From Methanosarcinales archaeon (GTDB lineage Archaea > Halobacteriota > Syntropharchaeia > Alkanophagales > Methanospirareceae), in contig DAOUYX010000029.1 in the NCBI GenBank assembly GCA_030665925.1, positions 1-12,544 on the forward strand: a stretch of 12,544 nt of DNA. Direction: 5' to 3'. The notes under the pieces were generated by a model. That model ran no database searches, had not been told where the DNA came from, and saw nothing but the letters and a program-made list of their open reading frames with translations. Below, piece after piece: positions 6,735-12,544 of this stretch. Positions within the stretch are counted from its first letter, which is position 1. Each line of letters begins with the position of its first letter. The position numbers and the translations under genes were made by a program.

Positions 6735-7106
6735 ATGATGGAAAATGCTCTGATAATAGGTCTTGTGATTTTTGTTTGCGTACTCGTGGATATCATCATG
6801 CTTATCCTCAGTAAGATCTTGCCGGTGTATCACCTTTCAGAAGTGAAGACGTCAAGGTGGGAAGCAGGGAATATCCCGATAAGACATCCGAAATATACGC
6901 TTCCAATGCAGTATTTCGGATTTATGTTCATGTTCATGGCTGTGGAGCCAATACTTGTTATGCTCCTCGTATTTTCTGCGTATCCATCGGTTAATTTCTA
7001 TCTCGTTTTACTACTGTCCCTGTTACTTCTGCTGCCCGCGCTTTACGTGGGCTACAAGATATCAATTGAGATGGCATATGAACCCAGTACTAAGGAAGTG
7101 AGGTAA
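6735..7106 (+). CDS. fqoA: F420H2:quinone oxidoreductase subunit A (NuoA/FpoA-like)
   Basis: A 123-aa subunit with three membrane segments, homologous to NuoA/ND3, which sits beside FqoH and FqoJ near the quinone cavity. The TM1-TM2 loop carries SRWEAGNIPIRHPKY (40-54), equivalent to the YExG loop of NuoA. In TM2 the usual FDVE motif reads MAVEP, so Glu71 is kept but the Asp two residues before it is Ala69. The length is typical. The start is ATG 6735 (or ATG 6738), with GGGAG about 10 nt upstream and a 25-nt gap after fqoN. A YIP1-family gene follows 8 nt after the stop, in place of the usual fqoB. Confidence 0.88.
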   Translation: MMENALIIGLVIFVCVLVDIIMLILSKILPVYHLSEVKTSRWEAGNIPIRHPKYTLPMQYFGFMFMFMAVEPILVMLLVFSAYPSVNFYLVLLLSLLLLLPALYVGYKISIEMAYEPSTKEVR

Positions 7107-7114
7107 AAAATAAA

Positions 7115-7720
7115 ATGGGTATAGGACGAATATGGGGCTTCTTATGGAGGCCGTCAGAAAACTTCGATGCCGTTAAGGAAGATACCTTCGGTGACGCAAT
7201 CAAGTATTACCTACCCCTGTTAGTGCTTTTCTCGGTTCTTTTTGCGGTAGTAACAGCCGCGATTTTGTTAAATCCTATGGTGCAGGGAGTTGTAAGCGAT
7301 ATGAGCGGTATGTTGCCAGAAGCTTGTCCCATCGGACTCTTGCTAACTATACTCAATCAGTTTAATCTGTTGACCCTCGGAGGAGGGCTTTTCATAGGTG
7401 CGCTCATCGGAGGAATAGTTGGCATCCTTATCCTTGGCATCTGGATGCACATCTGGGCATACGCGTTTGGCGGTAGAAGGGGATTAACACAGACGATAAA
7501 GGCTTTGATGTATTCAGCGACGCCATTTTTTCTACTGGGCTGGATTCCTGGTTTGGACATCCTGGGATTAATATGGGTTCTTCTTTTGTTACTCAATGGC
7601 CTGATGGAACTTCAAGAGATGTATTCGGGAAGAGCAATCCTCGCACTTATTTTCGCTTTAGTTGTACCAATGGTCATTATGGGAGCAATGGCCGCTCCTT
7701 TTATCCTCGCACTGCTATAA
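7115..7720 (+). CDS. YIP1-family membrane protein inside the fqo operon
   Basis: A 201-aa protein with about five hydrophobic segments (roughly 32-52, 92-116, 125-145, 147-165 and 174-199). Its features fit the prokaryotic YIP1 family: an N-terminal WRPSENFDAVKED motif (11-23); a central GGRRGLTQTIKALMYSATP (119-137) like the usual GG...T...A..YS..P signature; GWIPGLDIL; and ELQEMYSGRAILAL near the end. It has no complex I subunit signature. It lies 8 nt downstream of fqoA with GAGG before its ATG, so it is probably co-transcribed. No function is established for prokaryotic YIP1 proteins. A role in assembly or membrane insertion of Fqo, or a lineage-specific accessory subunit, is inference from position. 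Confidence 0.75.
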   Translation: MGIGRIWGFLWRPSENFDAVKEDTFGDAIKYYLPLLVLFSVLFAVVTAAILLNPMVQGVVSDMSGMLPEACPIGLLLTILNQFNLLTLGGGLFIGALIGGIVGILILGIWMHIWAYAFGGRRGLTQTIKALMYSATPFFLLGWIPGLDILGLIWVLLLLLNGLMELQEMYSGRAILALIFALVVPMVIMGAMAAPFILALL

Positions 7721-7732
7721 CATAAAAATTTA

Positions 7733-7747
7733 GAAAAAGTTAAATAT
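7733..7747 (+). promoter_or_regulatory. Possible internal promoter before fqoBCD
   Basis: The 56-nt gap after the YIP1 gene is very A-rich and holds GAAAAAG (7733-7739) followed by TTAAATAT (7740-7747), a BRE/TATA-like pair. A start would fall near 7770, about 7 nt before the ATG at 7777, which lacks a convincing Shine-Dalgarno sequence. This could provide extra transcription of the soluble-arm genes. The region's base composition raises the chance of a false match. Confidence 0.35.
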
Positions 7748-7776
7748 CAAAGAGAAAAGAAGAAGTGTAAAAGAAG

Positions 7777-10098
7777 ATGGAAGAAGGAGAGCAGGACAGG
7801 AACATACGTATCCTCCATTCAGGAGTATTCTCCCCTTTAAGGAGATGGGGAGCGAAGTGGAGCCTATGGCCGTGCCATTTTGTTACTTCTTGCTGTGGTG
7901 TTGAACTGGCGCATGCTTTTGCCTGTGGGTTTGACGGCGAGAGATTGGGCACGTTAAATATGGGTATTTCAAGGCAGGCGAATTTCATCATCGTTGAAGG
8001 CACGATAACGAGGAAGATGGCACGTGCGCTGAGGATTGTATGGGAGCAGATGCCCGACCCGAAGTTCGTGAACGTAATAGGGGCGTGCGGTCAAAGAGGG
8101 GGGATATTCTGGAACAGCTATAACATAACCCGTCCTTCGGAGATAGTGCCCGTGGATTTCTTTGTTCCGGGGTGCCCGATAACACCGGAAAGTCTTTTAA
8201 GGGGTGTAAGAGCGGTTCAAGAGAAGATAGAAGGAAAGGAGAGAACAACCATAAAATTTAATAAAGTAGAACTGCCTTCTGGGGGCGAGTTGGAGGAAAG
8301 AACGGTGCCTACCACTCCAAAGCTCTTTGCTCCCACACCAGAAATCAAATTAGACGTTAAAAGATCGGTAGATTGGGATTTCGGTAAAGAATTGAAGGAT
8401 CTTCTCAGAAAAGGACTTAAAGGCCTTTACGAATCCATAACGATTACCGACGTGAACCGTATAGCCATCAGGGCAACGCAAGAGAAGTTTATGGAGGTGG
8501 CGCAGAGGCTCAAGGACATAATGAAGATGGATCACGTGAAGAACGTGAATGTGATAGAAGTGCCACACGAACGGAAGTATGTTATGGAGTACATGGTCTC
8601 GAGCTATAGCGTTGATGAGCTGATGCCCGTTATTATATCCTTATTTACGGAAATAGGCAGAGAAGCCGAGCCGGAATTCCCAAGCCTTACATCGCTCTGG
8701 GAGAGTGCCAATTATTCGGAAAGGGAGATGCACGACTTCTTCGGAATCGAATACAAGGGCAATAAAGGGATGAACGGAAAGTTCCTTCTGCCTCCCGAAG
8801 TAGATACTCCGTTAAGGAAGGATTTCAAGATTGAAGAGGAGCAGTATGTATTCGACGAGGAGGCCCCAATTACAACCCCAATAAAGCTTCCGCCCGATCT
8901 TGTGATGCCGGTTCCAGAAGAAACACTTGAAGCGGCGGAGGAAAATGACGAGATGGTCGCCTGTATCGGTCCCCACCATCCTGGCAGTGGACACCTGAGG
9001 TGGATAATGCGACTGAAAGGCGATGCGATTGTGGAAATCATTCCCGATCCCGGATACGTTCACAGGTCAATGGAGAAGCTCGCCGAAAATCGCCTGTACA
9101 TCCAGAATGTACCTCTGTTCGAGAGAGCGAATATAAGCGACCCCTTCAATATGAACCTTGGATATGTCCGTACGATAGAGAACGCACTTAAAATCGAAGT
9201 TCCGGAAAGAGCGAAGTATATAAGAACGATAATGGCGGAACTTTCGAGGATAGGGGCATTCTTCTACGACTGCGGGATATATTCTCTCTTCATGGGGCAT
9301 TCAACGGGGTTCATGTATGCCTGGGCGATAAGGGAGATGATTCTTGAAGCGGTGGTGAGAATGACCGGGTCGAGATGCACACCCTCTTTTATAATTCCGG
9401 GCGGAATAAGGCGAGATATTTCCGACTATGTTCTTGACATGACCGACAATTTCACCTCCGCAGTTCATAAAAGGCTGAAGAAGTATGAGGATATATTCAT
9501 ATACAATCCAGTATTCGTAGCGAGAACAAAAGGGGTCGGAGTTCTGACGAGGGAAGATGCGATAAGGTGTGGATTGGTGGGGCCCTTCTTGCGGGCATCT
9601 GGAATTGACTATGATATAAGGAAAGTGGCGCCTTACGAAGCTTATGATAAGTTCGACTGGGAAGTAACGACTGGTGATGCGGGAGACTGCCTCGGTAGGT
9701 TCATGGGCAGGTACGAGGAGACAAAGCAGAGTTTGAGTATTCTAAAGCAGGCGGTAGACGTAGTGAAAGAGATGCCGAGGGGAGCGGTTATAAGCGAAGA
9801 AGCCCTTGGGGAATACAAAGAGGCATCAAGGGACATAAAAGGTCATTTATACCATGCTTATGGCAATCTCGTGCTCCCGAAAGGCGAGTGGACTACCGTT
9901 ACCGAATCCGCGAGGGGCACAGTGCTATACTCAATTATAAGCGATGGGGAGTCAAACGTTCCTTATCGTGTGAGGATTATAACACCGTGCTGGATGAATC
10001 TAAGAGGAATAATAGAAGCATCAAAAGGAGAAAGAGTAGCAGATTTCTGGGCTATCTACGGGAGTTTTGGTTACTTCCCACCAGAAGCAGATAGGTGA
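7777..10098 (+). CDS. fqoBCD: Fused F420H2:quinone oxidoreductase subunits B, C and D
   Basis: A single 773-aa frame covers three complex I subunits. Residues 1-150 are the B domain (NuoB/PSST), with the four ligands of the terminal [4Fe-4S] cluster N2: Cys39-Cys40 (TSCCGVE), Cys104 (GACGQRGG) and Cys133 (VPGCP). After a linker (about 150-205), residues 205-350 are the C domain (30-kDa subunit), ending in SLWESANYSEREMHDFFGIE and PLRKDF. After a second, acidic linker, residues 393-773 are the D domain (49-kDa subunit), from CIGPHHPGSGHLRW through GYVHRSMEKLAENR and IPGGIRRD to a C-terminal EADR. No hydrogenase-type NiFe cysteine pairs are present. C-D fusions are well known in bacteria, and A. 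fulgidus is, as I recall, annotated with a B/C fusion. There is no stop, frameshift or internal Shine-Dalgarno sequence at either joint. Confidence 0.93.
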   Translation: MEEGEQDRNIRILHSGVFSPLRRWGAKWSLWPCHFVTSCCGVELAHAFACGFDGERLGTLNMGISRQANFIIVEGTITRKMARALRIVWEQMPDPKFVNVIGACGQRGGIFWNSYNITRPSEIVPVDFFVPGCPITPESLLRGVRAVQEKIEGKERTTIKFNKVELPSGGELEERTVPTTPKLFAPTPEIKLDVKRSVDWDFGKELKDLLRKGLKGLYESITITDVNRIAIRATQEKFMEVAQRLKDIMKMDHVKNVNVIEVPHERKYVMEYMVSSYSVDELMPVIISLFTEIGREAEPEFPSLTSLWESANYSEREMHDFFGIEYKGNKGMNGKFLLPPEVDTPLRKDFKIEEEQYVFDEEAPITTPIKLPPDLVMPVPEETLEAAEENDEMVACIGPHHPGSGHLRWIMRLKGDAIVEIIPDPGYVHRSMEKLAENRLYIQNVPLFERANISDPFNMNLGYVRTIENALKIEVPERAKYIRTIMAELSRIGAFFYDCGIYSLFMGHSTGFMYAWAIREMILEAVVRMTGSRCTPSFIIPGGIRRDISDYVLDMTDNFTSAVHKRLKKYEDIFIYNPVFVARTKGVGVLTREDAIRCGLVGPFLRASGIDYDIRKVAPYEAYDKFDWEVTTGDAGDCLGRFMGRYEETKQSLSILKQAVDVVKEMPRGAVISEEALGEYKEASRDIKGHLYHAYGNLVLPKGEWTTVTESARGTVLYSIISDGESNVPYRVRIITPCWMNLRGIIEASKGERVADFWAIYGSFGYFPPEADR

Positions 10099-10099
10099 T
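10093..10099 (+). promoter_or_regulatory. Shine-Dalgarno site for fqoH overlapping the fqoBCD stop
   Basis: AGGTGAT matches the 16S anti-Shine-Dalgarno complement and contains the TGA stop of fqoBCD. It points to ATG 10104 or 10107 as the fqoH start and makes the in-frame GTG at 10095, which lies inside it, unlikely. Confidence 0.55.
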
Positions 10100-10103
10100 A
10101 AAA

Positions 10104-11231
10104 ATGATGGAACTCATAAATACGCTGATAAGCACAATGATGAGCAATCAGGTGAGTATACCCCTTGCAGAACCGATATTGGAGTTATTACGGGATATTC
10201 CCCTGGTGGGTGAGATGATTGCACTTATATTATGGCGACCGATTTTCGCAGCGTTAATTTGTCCGGGTCTCACGGTCGGAGGTATTTTACTCCTATTCTT
10301 TCCCTGGATTGAGAGGAAACTCTGTGGTAGGATACAGTGGCGTGTGGGACCGCATGAAATAGTGTGGTGGTTAGGAGGGCTAATCCAGATACTTGCAGAC
10401 ACGTTGAGATTCCTCTTCCAGGAAGTGATAGTGCATAAGGACGCACATAAGCATTATTTCTTGCAGTTCCCCTTCCTTTCTTTCATAGCTTTTCTTCTAC
10501 CCTTGCTCTTTATCCCCGCGGGAAATATCGTCGCAATAGAATCGCCCTATGCGATACAGATAATGTTAGCGTTGATATGTCTGTTCCCAGTGTTTATTTT
10601 GGGTCTCGGCTGGGCATCGAACAGCAGATTCTCTTTTATAGGGACAGTGAGGGAGGCTTTCATGTATTTTGCATACGAAGTTTCCTTCATCATAGCTATT
10701 CTCGCGATGATCGTCCTGTACGGGACTTCTGACATGGTATCAATAGTAGATAAGCAGAGTATATGGGGTATAGCCCTCAATCCTATTGCCGCACTTGCGT
10801 TTTTTATCGCGGCTGCGATGGCAACGTCACGATTACCTTTTGAGATAGCCGAAGCGGACCAGGAAGTAGCTGCTGGGCCTCACGTTGAGTATTCAGGAAT
10901 CGCCTTCGGGCTTATCTACGTAATGTGTTATGAGAAGGCGTACGTTTTAAGCGGTCTCATGACCGTTTTGTTCCTTGGAGGAGGAAGTGCCCCTTACATA
11001 CCGGTCATAACAGATCTTCTTGCACCACTTCTTGGCGACCTGTGGGGTGCTATGTGGTTCGTACTAAAGACTATAATAGTAATGACTACTTTATTTGTTC
11101 TTCGAACGATATATCCTCGATATAGACTTGACCAGGGTCTAAGCATCGGGTGGGGTGCAATGCTTGGATTATCTGTAATCGCACTTGCATTGTCGTTAGC
11201 ATTAGTGGCAGGAGGAGTGATAGTGATATGA
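10104..11231 (+). CDS. fqoH: F420H2:quinone oxidoreductase subunit H (NuoH/FpoH-like)
   Basis: A 375-aa membrane subunit that anchors the soluble arm and forms the quinone entry chamber. The conserved NuoH cytoplasmic motifs are all present: PWIERKLCGRIQWRVGP (67-83); GGLIQILADTLRFLFQE (91-107); NSRFSFIGTVREAFMYFAYE, ending in Glu192; and RLPFEIAEADQEVAAG (243-258), followed by HVEYSG with Glu262. These contain the charged residues that line the link between quinone site and membrane arm. The length is slightly above average because of an extra N-terminal stretch of about 35 residues before TM1. The start is ATG 10104 (10107 is equally possible). The 3' end overlaps fqoI by ATGA. Confidence 0.93.
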   Translation: MMELINTLISTMMSNQVSIPLAEPILELLRDIPLVGEMIALILWRPIFAALICPGLTVGGILLLFFPWIERKLCGRIQWRVGPHEIVWWLGGLIQILADTLRFLFQEVIVHKDAHKHYFLQFPFLSFIAFLLPLLFIPAGNIVAIESPYAIQIMLALICLFPVFILGLGWASNSRFSFIGTVREAFMYFAYEVSFIIAILAMIVLYGTSDMVSIVDKQSIWGIALNPIAALAFFIAAAMATSRLPFEIAEADQEVAAGPHVEYSGIAFGLIYVMCYEKAYVLSGLMTVLFLGGGSAPYIPVITDLLAPLLGDLWGAMWFVLKTIIVMTTLFVLRTIYPRYRLDQGLSIGWGAMLGLSVIALALSLALVAGGVIVI

Positions 11232-11956
11232 AAAAGGTTATGGTTCCGGACCAGAGCACGGGAGAGAAGGTAATTCGACACGCAGCCGCCATAGGGGTGA
11301 CTATGAAGGAATCTGTATACCCACTGACGGCAACGGTGTTTTATCCAAAGGAAAGGAAGAAGATGCCGGATAATTTGCGTGGCTACCTCATGTTTGACCT
11401 CGACAAGTGTATAAGTTGCTGGCAGTGCGCTTTTATATGCCCCGCAAATGCGATTCGAATGAAAGAAGCACCGAACAACAGGTATTATCCCACAGTAGAT
11501 TATGGTAAGTGCATCTTCTGCCATTTCTGCATTGACTCGTGCTCTGGTGGTGCATTAATGTCAACAAAGATTCATGACGTCGCCTATAAGGATATGGACG
11601 AGATGGTCACACTGACCGAGGAGATGATCGAACCGCCGGAGATAATTCGCGAGGATAAAAAGACCGTTGAATACGTGATAGACAAGAAGGATTTGCATTT
11701 GAAGAGGCGGAAGGAGGTAGACACGCTTTTGGTCGAAAATATACCGCCAGTAGAGATCCCTATGGTGAGCCAGTGCGTAGACCGGGGGAGCTGTCTTGCG
11801 TGCAGGGTTTGCGAGAGGGTGTGTGAGAGCGGGGCGGTTTCTTCTTCAACGGAAAATGGCATAATAAGAATGAAAATAGACACGGAAAAGTGCACCGGAT
11901 GTGGCTTATGCGTTAAGGAATGCTCAATGCAAATTTTAAGGCTTGTTAGGAAGTGA
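11228..11956 (+). CDS. fqoI: F420H2:quinone oxidoreductase subunit I with two 2[4Fe-4S] modules
   Basis: A 242-aa iron-sulphur protein that should carry electrons from FqoF to the N2 cluster. The first module is the NuoI core: CISCWQCAFICP (Cys61, 64, 67, 71) and CIFCHFCIDSC (Cys95, 98, 101, 105), giving the N6a/N6b-type pair. The second motif lacks the usual Pro after its last Cys. A charged linker (about 113-180) leads to a second module: CLACRVCERVC (Cys189, 192, 195, 199) and CTGCGLCVKEC (Cys222, 225, 228, 232), with an extra Cys183. Ordinary NuoI has two clusters and is usually about 160-180 aa, so this is an extended form. The start is ATG 11228, overlapping the fqoH stop, with GGAGTGAT 6 nt upstream. 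The frame also extends back into fqoH, but that part is not real. Confidence 0.9.
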   Translation: MKKVMVPDQSTGEKVIRHAAAIGVTMKESVYPLTATVFYPKERKKMPDNLRGYLMFDLDKCISCWQCAFICPANAIRMKEAPNNRYYPTVDYGKCIFCHFCIDSCSGGALMSTKIHDVAYKDMDEMVTLTEEMIEPPEIIREDKKTVEYVIDKKDLHLKRRKEVDTLLVENIPPVEIPMVSQCVDRGSCLACRVCERVCESGAVSSSTENGIIRMKIDTEKCTGCGLCVKECSMQILRLVRK

Positions 11957-11958
11957 TG

Positions 11959-12544
11959 ATGAAGATGGCGGCAGAGACCGAAACGGGAAAAGGAGAAGCA
12001 GAATGGGAAGTGAATATTCCGGAGAAGAAGTTGAAGGACAGGTTATTTTTTGAGAATCTCAAGGCGATGGTTATTGATACGCAGTTATGCAGCCGGTGTT
12101 TGACCTGCGTATCTATATGCCCGGGCGGGTTACTTGTAAACGAGGAGGACATAGTAGATTTCCCGGATTTCGAGGATAATTGTCTTGACTGCGGCGCCTG
12201 TGTACGGGTATGCCCGCGGTATGATTACAAGCCCAAAAGCGGTTTGGGGGATTATATAGAGTTCACTGCTGGTAAGTCGAAGCGTTTTAAAGGTCAGGAC
12301 GGCGCAATGGCAACGGAATTTATCGTTTCCGCGATGGACATGGGTCTGATAGACCGTGGCATATTCGTTGATCGCGATGAGTTATGGAGGACGGATGTTT
12401 TTCATGTTCACAATCCCGAACAGCTTGAAAAGCTGCCGTTAGGCGGGACGAAATATACGTTTGCGGATATAATGCCGGAATTGAAGAAGGCGGTGATGTT
12501 CACGAAGAAAGGTGTGGGTGTAGTCGGCACGCCCTGTATGGTCT
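11959..12544 (+). CDS. fqoF: F420H2 dehydrogenase input subunit F, 5' part (FpoF/FqoF, FrhB-like)
   Basis: Partial: 195 codons are visible and the gene runs off the right edge. It is the electron-input subunit that oxidises F420H2 using FAD and [4Fe-4S] clusters. After a charged 40-residue lead come two cluster motifs, CSRCLTCVSICP (Cys44-54) and CLDCGACVRVCP (Cys75-85). The FrhB domain follows with its signatures KGQDGAMATEFIVSAM (111-126), GGTKYTFADIMPEL (162-175) and VGTPC (189-193). The frame opens at 11956 with ATGATGAAGATG. AGGAAG (11948-11953) gives the best spacing to ATG 11959; 11956 and 11965 are alternatives. It is the last gene visible in the operon, as expected from the Archaeoglobus-type order. 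Confidence 0.92.
   Translation, partial: MKMAAETETGKGEAEWEVNIPEKKLKDRLFFENLKAMVIDTQLCSRCLTCVSICPGGLLVNEEDIVDFPDFEDNCLDCGACVRVCPRYDYKPKSGLGDYIEFTAGKSKRFKGQDGAMATEFIVSAMDMGLIDRGIFVDRDELWRTDVFHVHNPEQLEKLPLGGTKYTFADIMPELKKAVMFTKKGVGVVGTPCMV

Noticed and set aside
7721..7776. Transcription terminator after the YIP1 gene
   Set aside because: The spacer is A-rich on the coding strand, with no T-run or hairpin, so it does not look like a terminator. A weak internal promoter is the better reading.
8700..10098. The D domain as a NiFe-hydrogenase large subunit (Ech/Mbh-like)
   Set aside because: The N- and C-terminal CxxC pairs that bind NiFe are absent. The C-terminus ends in the EADR typical of NuoD/FpoD, and the presence of the A, J, K, L, M and N subunits fits Fqo.
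11150..11227. Upstream extension of the fqoI frame into fqoH
   Set aside because: It would overlap conserved fqoH coding sequence by 80 bases and adds a non-conserved peptide. ATG 11228 has an ATGA overlap and a ribosome binding site.
1..12544. tRNA, rRNA, CRISPR array or insertion sequence
   Set aside because: No cloverleaf-like sequence, spaced identical repeats, transposase frame or terminal inverted repeats were noticed on reading either strand.

Overview
The window is archaeal and is dominated by one operon for a complex I-like F420H2:quinone oxidoreductase (Fqo, related to Fpo of methanogens). Three things point to archaea. The last gene is an FpoF/FqoF-type F420H2-oxidising input subunit rather than NuoEFG. 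Several upstream regions have BRE/TATA-type promoters. The gene order J-K-M-L-N-A-BCD-H-I-F matches, from memory, the fqo cluster of Archaeoglobus fulgidus and not the fpoABCDHIJKLMNO order of Methanosarcina. An Archaeoglobus-like or ANME-1/Syntrophoarchaeia-like (alkane- or methane-oxidising) archaeon is my best guess. The lineage is inferred and was not tested by a search.

Left arm (1-1133, minus strand). A partial gene of unknown function runs off the left edge (start at 393) and has a textbook BRE/TATA promoter. Upstream of it is a 186-aa protein of unknown function (573-1133). Between them lies a short stretch with three 9-nt imperfect tandem units and a possible 43-codon ORF. The divergent intergenic region (1134-1288) holds candidate promoters for both directions, a TAGTAT hexamer repeated three times at exactly 15-nt steps, and an 18-nt element that recurs with near identity at the same distance from the TATA box in front of the left-edge gene.

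Right arm (1289 to the end, plus strand). The order is fqoJ, K, M, L, N (proton-translocating membrane arm), fqoA, a YIP1-family membrane protein, a single gene encoding fused B, C and D subunits, fqoH, fqoI, and the 5' part of fqoF. Many junctions are ATGA or one-to-four-base overlaps, so the genes are probably translationally coupled. FqoF would pass electrons from F420H2 to FqoI and the FqoB-domain cluster, then to a membrane quinone (or similar carrier) at the B/D/H interface. The J/K/L/M/N/A/H subunits would couple this to ion translocation.

The points most worth a second look are: the B-C-D triple fusion; an FqoI with four rather than two [4Fe-4S] cluster motifs; an FqoN whose TM5 Glu and TM7 Lys are replaced by Val and Glu while L and M keep theirs; a quinone-site His/Tyr pair that appears to be missing in the D domain; a YIP1 gene inserted in the operon; and the shared promoter-proximal element. 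No RNA genes, CRISPR arrays or insertion sequences were seen. No gene-free stretch exceeds 300 bases; the longest is about 155.
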